Positions 18,362 through 25,560 of a stretch of DNA of 64,000 nucleotides are shown here, piece by piece. The stretch comes from Stenotrophomonas sp. ESTM1D_MKCIP4_1 (GTDB lineage Bacteria > Pseudomonadota > Gammaproteobacteria > Xanthomonadales > Xanthomonadaceae), in the NCBI RefSeq assembly GCF_003086895.1, contig NZ_CP026004.1, positions 1,027,663 to 1,091,662 on the forward strand, in the 5' to 3' direction. Under the pieces are notes generated by a model. It did not search any database. It had not been told where the DNA came from and saw only the letters and a program-made list of their open reading frames with translations. Both the position numbers and the translations under genes were made by a program. Positions within the stretch are counted from its first letter, which is position 1. Every line of letters begins with the position of its first letter.

Positions 18362-18689
18362 CCCACCGCTTCAAAGCGAAGCGACCCGCTCCTGCTCTTG
18401 CTCTTCTTTTTTCTGTTACGTGGCTGGACGCACCCGGAAACTGTCAGAGGCCGGGCGGGGTGGGTTCGCGGGGGTGTCCGCGGCATGGATGCCGCGGCCA
18501 AGCCCCCAGGGACGGGTTGACGGCGTCCCCCGCGCACCCATCCCGCCCGGCCAAGCGCGGCTGTTGCTGCCAATGCGCCCAGCCACGAGGGGCTGCGCCG
18601 TTCGCTGGCACTCCAACTGAACGATTTCATCTGCAACTGTCACCCGGATCGTGTCTAATACGCGTCCCCACTGCTGCACCCCCACACCC
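18362..18689. other. Gene-free stretch with multi-hairpin element D
   Basis: It contains a segment GCGAAGCGACCCGCT followed by a pyrimidine-rich run (18372-18412) that is also found before element E, then element D itself, then the probable promoter region of the YitT-type gene. No coding frame is supported. Confidence 0.7.
18436..18552 (+). repeat. Multi-hairpin element, copy D
   Basis: It begins GGAAACTGTCAGAGG. The outer stem is 18449-18474 with 18527-18552, the inner hairpin is CGCGGCATGGATGCCGCG, and the element ends CGGCGTCCCCCGCG... then CCGCCCGGCC. Orientation is taken from the GCATGGATGC core. Confidence 0.82.
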
Positions 18690-19397
18690 ATGTCCCTGCA
18701 TTCCCATGGCCCCGCGCCGTGCGACGACGCTGACGGCCACCTGGTCACCGCCGGTCCGTTGACCCCGCCGCCCGACAGCGCCGGCACCCCCGCCGACGAC
18801 AAAGCGCTGCGCCACTCCGTTGCCGAGGACGTGCAGGGCATGGTGCTGGCCATGCTGGTGGCCTCGCTGGGCCTGGCCATCTTCGCCAAGGGCGGGCTGA
18901 TGATCGGCGGCATGGCCGGCGCGGCCTTCCTGCTGCACTACGCCATGGGCTGGAATTTCGGCCTGGTGTTCGTGCTGGTCAACCTGCCGTTCTACTGGGT
19001 GGCCGTACGCCGCATGGGCTGGGAATTCACCCTCAAGACCTTTGCGGCAGTCACCGCATGCGGCGTGCTCACCGACATCCTGCCGCGCTGGGCCGATTTC
19101 TCGCATATCGAACCGCTGTACTCGGCATTGGTTGGCGGGGCCCTGTCCGGCCTGGGCATCCTGTTCTTCATCCGCCACCGCGCCAGTCTGGGTGGCATCG
19201 GCATTCTGGCGGTGTACCTGCAGCGCACCCGTGGCTGGAGCGCCGGCAAAGTGCAGATGTCCTTCGATGCCTGCCTGATGGTGGCCGCGTTCTTCGTGCT
19301 GTCGCCGTCGAAGGTGATGTACTCGGCAATCGGCGCGGTGGTGCTCAGCCTGGTGCTGATGTTCAACCACCGGCCGGGCCGTTACATGGGCGTGTGA
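18690..19397 (+). CDS. YitT family membrane protein
   Basis: A 235-residue protein with a hydrophilic N-terminus (1-45) and five predicted helices (about 50-70, 77-95, 100-118, 135-155 and 190-225). The pattern GLAIFAKGGLMIGGMAGAAF and later GGALSGLGILFFIRHRASLGGIGIL fits the YitT_membrane family (two halves, each with a GG(M/L)xGxxF-like turn). The function of YitT proteins is unknown. The start ATG 18690 (MSLHSHGP) was chosen, although no strong ribosome site is visible. It is convergent with tag, with two SMAG repeats in between. Confidence 0.8.
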   Translation: MSLHSHGPAPCDDADGHLVTAGPLTPPPDSAGTPADDKALRHSVAEDVQGMVLAMLVASLGLAIFAKGGLMIGGMAGAAFLLHYAMGWNFGLVFVLVNLPFYWVAVRRMGWEFTLKTFAAVTACGVLTDILPRWADFSHIEPLYSALVGGALSGLGILFFIRHRASLGGIGILAVYLQRTRGWSAGKVQMSFDACLMVAAFFVLSPSKVMYSAIGAVVLSLVLMFNHRPGRYMGV

Positions 19398-19413
19398 TCG
19401 CACGCGCCGCGTT

Positions 19414-19463
19414 TGCCGGCCAGCGGCCGGCACTACCGGGTGCCGGCCAGCGGCCGGCACTAC
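19414..19463. repeat. Two tandem SMAG repeats
   Basis: TGCCGGCCAGCGGCCGGCACTAC occurs twice (19414-19436 and 19441-19463), separated by CGGG. On the minus strand each reads GTAG + hairpin. The second copy supplies the TAG stop of the tag gene (19460-19462). Confidence 0.9.
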
Positions 19464-20005
19464 CGGGTGCCGGCCTGCACCCACGGCGGGGCCAGCTTCA
19501 GCAGCTGCGCATGCACCGGGCAATCCTCGGCATGCGCGCCGGGCAGGTAGCCCAGGCTCATCAGGAACTCGCCGGTGATCTCGCCACCGGTGAAGCGGAA
19601 CGTCTTCTTGAACAGCTTCACCCAGTCGGCCTTGCTGCGCGGGTGCTGCGCGTCCAGCCACGCGGCGAAGCTGCCATGGCTGGCCCGCAGCTGCTGGATC
19701 ACCTGCGCGTTGTGGATCGCCGCCAGCACCTTCAGCCGGTTGCGGATGATGCCGGGGTCGGACAACAGGCGCTCGATGTCCTGCTCGGCATAGGCCGCCA
19801 CGCGGTCCACATCGAAACCATCGTAGGCCGCGCGGAAGCCCTCGCGCTTCTTCAGGATGGTCTCCCAGCTCAGCCCGGCCTGGTTGATTTCCAGCACCAG
19901 TCGCTCGAACAGCTCGCTTTCCTCGCGCTGCGGAAAGCCGTATTCATGGGCGTGGTAGAACTCATGCACCGGGTGGCCCGGGGCGATGCGGCAGTATCCG
20001 GACAA
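19460..20005 (-). CDS. tag: DNA-3-methyladenine glycosylase I
   Basis: A 181-residue base-excision repair enzyme that removes 3-methyladenine from alkylated DNA. Family signatures are YHAHEYGFPQ, FERLVLEINQAGLSWETILKKR (aromatic and catalytic Glu region), IIRNRLKV and CPVHAQL with the zinc-binding Cys and His near the C-terminus; an early Cys is in SGYCRIAPG. The start is TTG 20005, supported by AGGAG seven bases upstream and by the SGYCR family N-terminus; no ATG fits. Its last codons and stop lie in a SMAG repeat, so the C-terminal AGTR is repeat-encoded. Confidence 0.93.
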   Translation of the reverse strand: MSGYCRIAPGHPVHEFYHAHEYGFPQREESELFERLVLEINQAGLSWETILKKREGFRAAYDGFDVDRVAAYAEQDIERLLSDPGIIRNRLKVLAAIHNAQVIQQLRASHGSFAAWLDAQHPRSKADWVKLFKKTFRFTGGEITGEFLMSLGYLPGAHAEDCPVHAQLLKLAPPWVQAGTR

Positions 20006-20083
20006 GGTGTTCTCCTGGCAGGCGGGCGACCCATTATGCGCGGCGTGCAGGCGCCGGGCGCGCCCACCGGCTAGAATGGCCCC

Positions 20084-20650
20084 ATGTCTGCAACGCCTAC
20101 CTCTCTTGCCGATCACCTGCTCGTCGCGCTGCCGTCGCTGATCGACGCCACCTTTGCCCGCAGCGTGGCGCTGATCTGCCAGCACGACGAAAACGGGGCC
20201 ATGGGCGTGCTGGTCAACCAGCCGTCCGAATACACGCTGGGCGAAGTGCTTTCGCAGATGGACATCACCACCGGTGATGGCGAACTGCAGGCGCGCATGG
20301 TGCTCAACGGCGGCCCGGTGCATCCCGAGCGCGGCTTCGTCATCCATGACGACGCACGTGCCTGGGATTCGAGCCTGCGCGTGGGCGAGGGCCTGTACCT
20401 GACCACCTCGCGCGACATCCTTGAAGCGATGGCCCGCGGCGAAGGCCCGGCCAACGCGGTGGTCACCCTGGGCTGTGCCGGCTGGGGCGCGGGTCAACTG
20501 GAAAGCGAACTGTCCGAGAACAGTTGGCTGACCGTGCCGGCCGATGCTGAACTGCTGTTCCAGCTGCCGCTTGAGCAGCGCTGGCAGGGCGCAGCGTCGC
20601 GCATCGGCGTGGACCTGTTCCGGCTGACCGACTACAGCGGCCATGTCTGA
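20084..20650 (+). CDS. YqgE/AlgH family protein
   Basis: A 188-residue protein of the UPF0301 (YqgE/AlgH) family. Hallmarks are [12 protein letters not shown] near the start, [22 protein letters not shown] and [14 protein letters not shown], followed by the [14 protein letters not shown] block. The biochemical role is unsettled; it has been linked to alginate regulation in Pseudomonas by genetics. It overlaps ruvX by eight bases and starts the yqgE-ruvX-pyrB operon, a conserved order in gamma-proteobacteria. It is divergent from tag with 78 bp between starts, which must hold both promoters. Confidence 0.93.
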   Translation: MSATPTSLADHLLVALPSLIDATFARSVALICQHDENGAMGVLVNQPSEYTLGEVLSQMDITTGDGELQARMVLNGGPVHPERGFVIHDDARAWDSSLRVGEGLYLTTSRDILEAMARGEGPANAVVTLGCAGWGAGQLESELSENSWLTVPADAELLFQLPLEQRWQGAASRIGVDLFRLTDYSGHV

Positions 20651-21137
20651 GCCGGCCGCCCCCGCACCGGCGCCTGCCCCCCCGGCCATCCGCCGTGATG
20701 GCACCGTTCTCGGCTTCGATGTCGGCTCGCGTCGCATCGGCGTGGCCATCGGCAGTGCCTTCGCTGCGCATGCGCGCGCGGTGGCGGTGGTCGATGTGCA
20801 CGGCAATGGCCCGGACTGGGCGGCGATTGAACGCCTGTTGAAGGAATGGAAGCCCGACGGCCTGGTAGTGGGTGATCCGCTCACCCTTGACGGCCAGGAC
20901 CAGCCCAACCGCAAGCGCGCGCAGGGCTTTGCCCGCCAGCTGCGGGAACGTTTCAAACTGCCGGTGGCGATGATCGACGAGCGTTCCAGCTCGGTCGAGG
21001 CCGCTCGCCGCTTCGCTGTCGAGCGCGCCGAAGGGCGCAAACGCCGCCGCGATGCGGCCGCCCTCGACGCCGTGGCCGCAGCGGTGATCATCGACCGCTG
21101 GCTGTCGTCCCCCGACGACGCCACCCCCATTCCCTGA
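20643..21137 (+). CDS. ruvX: Putative Holliday junction resolvase / pre-16S rRNA nuclease YqgF
   Basis: A 164-residue RNase H-fold protein of the YqgF/RuvX family, implicated in 5' end maturation of 16S rRNA and originally proposed as a resolvase. The catalytic Asp is in [12 protein letters not shown], the second acidic residue lies in [11 protein letters not shown] and the third in [13 protein letters not shown] proline/alanine tail of about 18 residues precedes the fold ([15 protein letters not shown]) and is absent from most homologues. It overlaps yqgE and is followed 16 bp later by pyrB. Confidence 0.93.
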   Translation: MSEPAAPAPAPAPPAIRRDGTVLGFDVGSRRIGVAIGSAFAAHARAVAVVDVHGNGPDWAAIERLLKEWKPDGLVVGDPLTLDGQDQPNRKRAQGFARQLRERFKLPVAMIDERSSSVEAARRFAVERAEGRKRRRDAAALDAVAAAVIIDRWLSSPDDATPIP

Positions 21138-21153
21138 CTGCACGACTCCCGCC

Positions 21154-22104
21154 ATGACTGCCCAGCAACTCGATGCTTCCGGACGCCTGCGCCACCTGCT
21201 GACCCTTGAGGGCCTGCCACGCGAAACCCTGCTGCAGCTGCTCGACCGGGCAGGGCAGATCCGCGATGCCGCCGTCGGCCGCGTCGGCAACAAGCGCCAG
21301 GTGCTGGCCGGGTCGGCCGTCTGCACGCTGTTCTTTGAACCGTCCACGCGCACGCGCAGCTCGTTCCAGCTGGCTGCACAGCGCCTGGGCGCGGACGTGC
21401 TGAACTTCGATGCCTCCACGTCGTCCACGCGCAAGGGCGAAACTGCCTGCGACACGTTGAAGAACCTGGAAGCGATGGGCGTGCGCGGCTTCGTCGTGCG
21501 TCACCCCGATGACGGTGCGGTGGCGGCATTGGCTGCAGCGGCGGGCGAGGGCACCGCCCTGGTCAACGCCGGCGACGGCCGCAGCTCGCACCCGACCCAG
21601 GGCCTGCTGGACATGTTGACCCTGCGCCAGGCCAAGGGCCCGGATTTCTCGAAACTGAAGGTCGTGATCGTCGGCGACGTGAAGCATTCGCGCGTGGCCC
21701 GCACCGATCTGCATGCCCTGCGCACGCTGGGCGTGGGCGAGATCCGCGTGTGCGGCCCGCAGTCGCTGCTGCCGGACGATGAGACCCTGAAGGGCTGCGT
21801 GGTCGGCGAGGACTTCGACGCAATGCTGGAAGGCGTGGATGCGCTGATGATGCTGCGCCTGCAGCGCGAGCGCATGGAAGAAGGCCTGGTGCCGTCGCTG
21901 GAGCAGTACCACGCCCAGTACGGCCTGAATGCCGAACGCCTGTCCCGCGCCGGCAAGGATGCAGCCGTGCTGCACCCGGGCCCGATCAACCGCGGCGTGG
22001 AAGTGACCGACGATGTGGCCGACGGCCCGCAGTCGTGGGTGCTGCGCCAGGTCGCCAACGGCGTCGCCGTGCGCATGGCCGTGCTGGAAACCCTGCTGGG
22101 TTGA
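21154..22104 (+). CDS. pyrB: Aspartate carbamoyltransferase catalytic subunit
   Basis: A 316-residue enzyme of pyrimidine biosynthesis (carbamoyl phosphate + aspartate). The carbamoyl-phosphate motif FFEPSTRTRSSF is at about 57-68, with the Lys of STRKGET, the aspartate-binding DGRSSHPTQGLLD and the conserved VLHPGPINRGVE. The length is normal. No pyrI or inactive dihydroorotase gene follows: the next feature is a GTAG repeat 12 bp after the stop, then the RAYT gene on the other strand. It is co-directional with yqgE and ruvX. Confidence 0.96.
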   Translation: MTAQQLDASGRLRHLLTLEGLPRETLLQLLDRAGQIRDAAVGRVGNKRQVLAGSAVCTLFFEPSTRTRSSFQLAAQRLGADVLNFDASTSSTRKGETACDTLKNLEAMGVRGFVVRHPDDGAVAALAAAAGEGTALVNAGDGRSSHPTQGLLDMLTLRQAKGPDFSKLKVVIVGDVKHSRVARTDLHALRTLGVGEIRVCGPQSLLPDDETLKGCVVGEDFDAMLEGVDALMMLRLQRERMEEGLVPSLEQYHAQYGLNAERLSRAGKDAAVLHPGPINRGVEVTDDVADGPQSWVLRQVANGVAVRMAVLETLLG

Positions 22105-22116
22105 TGCAATGCTCTG

Positions 22117-22145
22117 GTAGATGCCAACCTTGGTTGGCACTACTC
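22117..22145. repeat. GTAG repeat at the RAYT 3' side
   Basis: GTAGATGCCAACC/GGTTGGCACTAC has a GTAG head on each strand. It supplies the TAG stop codon of the RAYT gene (22140-22142, minus strand). The same palindrome flanks the gene on its other side at 22697 and, with one change, at 22754. Confidence 0.9.
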
Positions 22146-22631
22146 GTGCGTGACAACCGGTGTCTGCCGGTCGCATGAACCTGCAAGCTCCCACTCGCAC
22201 CACGCGTGTGGATACTCGCCAAGCTGCGTGGTCAATCCTGCTCTGATCGGATTTCCCATCACGTACATCGCATGCCGGAAAAGCGATTCATCAGAACGGA
22301 TCGCGTGATCGTGATAGCAGGCTTGCCACACGCGACCGATCCGCCCCAGCAATTGGTTTACTCGCTGGGCCGTACGCGACTTGAAGCGCTTCATCACGTT
22401 CTCCAGCGTTCCTGCACGTAGTTCGACCAGCCAGTGGATGTGGTCGGGCATCACCACGTAGGCAACGGAGCGGGTGAAGCCTTCCTGATCGAGCTTCTGG
22501 AACTCGTGGATGGCGACCGCTGCAGTGGCGTCGTCGGCGAATACCGGTGCGCGGCCATCTACAACGGTGGTGAGGAGATAGAAGAAGCCGACGCTTGAAT
22601 GGCGGCCGATAAGAAGGCGAACGTTCTGCAT
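22140..22631 (-). mobile_element. REP-associated tyrosine transposase (RAYT)
   Basis: A 163-residue Y1 transposase of the IS200/IS605-related RAYT class. The HUH motif is HIH (His64, His66) in MPDHIHWLVEL, and the catalytic Tyr is Tyr123 in AMYVMGNPIRAGL, followed by the WCEW-type C-terminus. RAYTs nick and may spread REP sequences; they are single-copy residents rather than mobile IS elements. The start ATG 22631 was preferred to 22760, which lies beyond the flanking repeats. The gene is bracketed by matching GTAG palindromes, a typical 'REPtron'. Confidence 0.92.
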
Positions 22632-22696
22632 GGGACAAGCATGGCCGGGCCTGTCTGTCGGCAATATCAGGGAACAACGCTGTTTCTGGTAGGCCA

Positions 22697-22777
22697 GTGC
22701 CAACCAAGGTTGGCATCTACCAAGGCGGTGTGTGGAGCAACCAAGGCGCGCGCGTGCCAACCAAGGCTGGCATCTAC
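22697..22777. repeat. Two GTAG palindromes at the RAYT 5' side
   Basis: GTGCCAACCAAGG...TTGGCATCTAC occurs at 22697-22720 and again at 22754-22777 with one changed base in the stem (AAGGCTGG for AAGGTTGG). Together with the copy at 22117 they frame the transposase gene. Confidence 0.85.
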
Positions 22778-22816
22778 CAAGGCAGTGTGTGGGTCAGCCA
22801 GGAGGTGGCGCGGCCG

Positions 22817-23614
22817 TCAGCGCTTCTGCGCGAACAGCCACGCCCACATCGCCGGGTCGGCGTAGGTCGCGTCCCAGGCGTTGTGGTTGCCGTCGGGGTA
22901 TTCGGTGTAGCGCACGTCGCGCGCGCTGGCCGCCTGGAAGGCGGCATGCAGGCGGCGGTCATCATCCGGCGGAACCACGTCATCCTGCGCGCCGTGGAAG
23001 ATCCAGATGGGCGTCTGCCGCAGGCGCTGGGCGATGGCGGCGTAGGGATCGGCTTCATGGGCGACCTGTTCGACGAACAGGGTAGGGCGCACGGCGCGTG
23101 GGGCGAGCACCGCGCCGCACACCGGTACGATCGCGGCAAAGCGCTGCGGTTCATCCAGGGCGATGTTCCAGCTGCCGTAGCCGCCCATCGACATGCCGGT
23201 CAGGTACTGCCGCGACGGGTCGGCGCCGAATTCGGCGATGGCGGCATTCAGTGCGGCCAGCGCCACGCGGTTGTTGTGGCCGCTCCATTCCTCTTCGCCG
23301 GGCACCTGCGGGAACACCGCAAGCGCGGGGAAGTCGGCCGCGTGCTGGCGCAGGTAGGGGCCGAGCCCGGCCTGGGTCTGCTTGACGCCGTCGCCACCGC
23401 GTTCGCCGGAGCCATGCAGGAACAGCACCACCGGCAGCGTGCCGGGCGTACGTGCCGCCGCTGCCGGAATGAAGACCTGGTAGTAGGCGGTCTGCCCATC
23501 CACCTTCACCGCGCGGGATTCAAAACGGCCACGTGCGCTGTCGGGCGTGCTGGCACAGGCGGCCAGCATCAGCAGGGACAGCAGCGGCAGCCAGCGCAGC
23601 AACGGACGGACCAT
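22817..23614 (-). CDS. Lipoprotein esterase (prolyl-oligopeptidase/PHB depolymerase-like)
   Basis: A 265-residue alpha/beta hydrolase with a lipoprotein signal ending in LAAC (Cys20), so it is probably envelope-anchored. VVLFLHGSGERG (65-74) is the oxyanion segment, the nucleophile elbow is GMSMGG with Ser142, an acid lies in GAQDDVVP, and the catalytic His is in DGNHNAW. The arrangement LHGSGERGxDxxxQ with a late GNHNAW is that of predicted peptidases and feruloyl-esterase-like secreted enzymes; the substrate is unknown. ATG 23614 has the upstream GGGGGAAA ribosome site. It is monocistronic. Confidence 0.85.
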   Translation of the reverse strand: MVRPLLRWLPLLSLLMLAACASTPDSARGRFESRAVKVDGQTAYYQVFIPAAAARTPGTLPVVLFLHGSGERGGDGVKQTQAGLGPYLRQHAADFPALAVFPQVPGEEEWSGHNNRVALAALNAAIAEFGADPSRQYLTGMSMGGYGSWNIALDEPQRFAAIVPVCGAVLAPRAVRPTLFVEQVAHEADPYAAIAQRLRQTPIWIFHGAQDDVVPPDDDRRLHAAFQAASARDVRYTEYPDGNHNAWDATYADPAMWAWLFAQKR

Positions 23615-23684
23615 GACGTTTCCCCCAGGGTTGAAAGCGTTTTCATGGTAGTCCCTTGGCGCATGCCGGGCATCGTGCAGCGCG

Positions 23685-23951
23685 TCACTGCGGGCGCGGG
23701 AAACTGGCGATGATGTCCAGTTGTTCCTGCGCTTCGGCATTGCCTTCGGCGGCGGCCGCCTGCACCTGCGCCATATCCGGGTGCAGCACCACCAGCAGCG
23801 GGTTCTCGCACACCGGGCAGTCGTACTCGGTGGCGTCCTCGTCCAGCTCCATCACCATGGCGCGCGAGCTGCCTTTCCATTCGCAGGCGGCACAGGTGTG
23901 CATCTGTTCGCGCCAGCCGGGCTGGAAGTAGTTGTCGATCGTGGTGGCCAT
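23685..23951 (-). CDS. Small zinc-ribbon-like hypothetical protein
   Basis: An 88-residue soluble protein. Two CxxC pairs (CAAC at 20-23 and CPVC at 45-48), separated by about 22 residues with WKGSSRAMVMELDE between them, suggest a zinc ribbon. The C-terminal third is helical and acidic (QVQAAAAEGNAEAQEQLDII). I do not recognise the family. It could be a small RNA- or protein-binding accessory. It is upstream of mgtE on the same strand but separated by a palindrome. Confidence 0.7.
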   Translation of the reverse strand: MATTIDNYFQPGWREQMHTCAACEWKGSSRAMVMELDEDATEYDCPVCENPLLVVLHPDMAQVQAAAAEGNAEAQEQLDIIASFPRPQ

Positions 23952-23977
23952 GCAGGCGTCCTGGATGTAATGCGGCT

Positions 23978-24012
23978 GGGGTCAGGGCCCTGCTGCGCAG
24001 GGATCTGACCCC
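23978..24012. repeat. 35-bp palindrome, copy 5
   Basis: A shortened copy: GGGGTCAGGGCCCTGCTG.../CAGGGATCTGACCCC. It lies between two minus-strand genes, 9 bp after the mgtE stop codon. Confidence 0.8.
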
Positions 24013-24021
24013 GTAGAAGGG

Positions 24022-25383
24022 TCAGTGCAGCAGGATGAGCGTGGCCAGGCCGAGGAAGCTGAAGAAGCCCATCACATCGGTCACGGCGGTCACCACCACG
24101 GTGCCGGCCACGGCCGGGTCCACGTTCATGCGCTTGAGCAGCAGCGGCAGCAGCACGCCGGCCAGTGCCGCGGCGAGGAAGTTGATGATCAGCGCCAGGG
24201 TGATCACCAGCGACAGCAGGGCGCTGTGGAACCACAGGAACGCGATGATGCCGACCAGCAGGCCGATCAACGTGCCGTTGATCAGGGCCACCCGGGCTTC
24301 CTTCCACAGCAGGATGCGCGCATTGCTCTGGCCCACCTGGCCCAGCGCGATGCCGCGCACCATCAGGGTCAGCACCTGCACTGCCGCGTTGCCGCCGACG
24401 CCGGCGACGATGGGCATGAGTACCGCCAGTGCCACCACCTTCTGCAGGGTCAGTTCAAACTGGCCGATCACGCTGGCAGCGAGGAAGGCGGTGCACAGGT
24501 TGATGCCCAGCCAGACCACGCGGCCGCGCACGGCGCGCTTGATCGGCGAGAACAGATCCTCTTCCTCGTCCAGACCGGCGGCGCCCAGCGCCTGGTGTTC
24601 GGCCTGCGAACGGATGATGTCCACCACGTCATCGATGGTGATGCGGCCAAGCAGGATGTTGTTGTCGTCCACCACGGGGGCCGACACCCAGTCATGGTCG
24701 GAGAACTGCCGCGCCACTTCCTGGTCGCTCTCGCCGACGTCGATGGCCGGTTGTTCGTCGTCGATCAGGCGGTTGATCGGCGTGGTGTCTTCGTGGGTGA
24801 CCAGCGCGGCCAGCGACACGCGGCCGAGATACTGGTGGCGGCGGCTGACCACGAACAGGTGATCGGTATGGTCGGGCAGCTCGCCGCGCAGGCGCAGGTA
24901 GCGCAGCACCACGTCGACGTTGACGTCGGCGCGCACGGTCACCACGTCCGGGTTCATCAGTCGGCCAGCGCTGTCTTCGGGGTAGGACAGCACCTGTTCC
25001 AGGCGCTCGCGGTTCTCGCGGTCCATCGACTTGAGGACCTCGTCGATGACCGTATCGGGCAGGTCTTCGACCAGGTCGGCCAGGTCATCGATGTCCAGGT
25101 CTTCGACCGCGGCGATGATTTCGTCCGGGTCCATGTCCGCGAGCAGGCTTTCGCGCACTTCCTCGCCGACGTGGACCAGCACCTCGCCGTCGTCCTCGGG
25201 ATCGACCAGTCCCCACACCACTTCGCGCTTGCCGGGCGGCAGCGATTCGAGCAGGTTGCCGATCTCGGCCGGCGCCAGGGTATTGACCAGACGCCGCACC
25301 GGACCCAGCCGGCCACTGTCCAGTGCATCGGACAACAGCCGCAGCTGGCGCGCAGTCTTGTCGTGGCGTACAGCTTCAGCCAT
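24022..25383 (-). CDS. mgtE: Magnesium transporter MgtE
   Basis: A 453-residue inner-membrane Mg2+ channel. The N-terminal helical superhelix domain occupies about 1-130 (many DIDDLADLVEDLPD-type repeats), a pair of CBS domains about 135-260 (PDVVTVRADV..., DNNILLGRITIDDVVDII), and five transmembrane helices about 290-450. The selectivity segment GGNAAVQV lies in the MPIVAGVGGNAAVQVLTL stretch. ATG 25383 has GGGAG upstream. It is the 3' neighbour of ptsI on the same strand; a SMAG repeat and 177 bp separate them. Confidence 0.95.
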   Translation of the reverse strand: MAEAVRHDKTARQLRLLSDALDSGRLGPVRRLVNTLAPAEIGNLLESLPPGKREVVWGLVDPEDDGEVLVHVGEEVRESLLADMDPDEIIAAVEDLDIDDLADLVEDLPDTVIDEVLKSMDRENRERLEQVLSYPEDSAGRLMNPDVVTVRADVNVDVVLRYLRLRGELPDHTDHLFVVSRRHQYLGRVSLAALVTHEDTTPINRLIDDEQPAIDVGESDQEVARQFSDHDWVSAPVVDDNNILLGRITIDDVVDIIRSQAEHQALGAAGLDEEEDLFSPIKRAVRGRVVWLGINLCTAFLAASVIGQFELTLQKVVALAVLMPIVAGVGGNAAVQVLTLMVRGIALGQVGQSNARILLWKEARVALINGTLIGLLVGIIAFLWFHSALLSLVITLALIINFLAAALAGVLLPLLLKRMNVDPAVAGTVVVTAVTDVMGFFSFLGLATLILLH

Positions 25384-25522
25384 CGCAGCTCCCGCGGGAA
25401 GAGAAAAGCCGCGATCCCGGCAAGGATGCGGCAACAGGGGTGTTCAGCGCGTCATTATCGCAAGCCGATGTTTCAACGCATACCCCGCCGGGCAGGCAGT
25501 GCTGGCCGCTGGCCGGCAGCTG

Positions 25523-25544
25523 TAATGTGGCCGGCCAGCGGCCG
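25523..25544. repeat. SMAG repeat between ptsI and mgtE
   Basis: GCCGGCCAGCGGCCGGCGCTAC is a GTAG hairpin 17 bp past the ptsI stop. A partial partner, GCTGGCCGCTGGCCGGCAGC, precedes it at 25500-25513. Confidence 0.8.
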
Positions 25545-25560
25545 GCGCTACCGTTGATGG

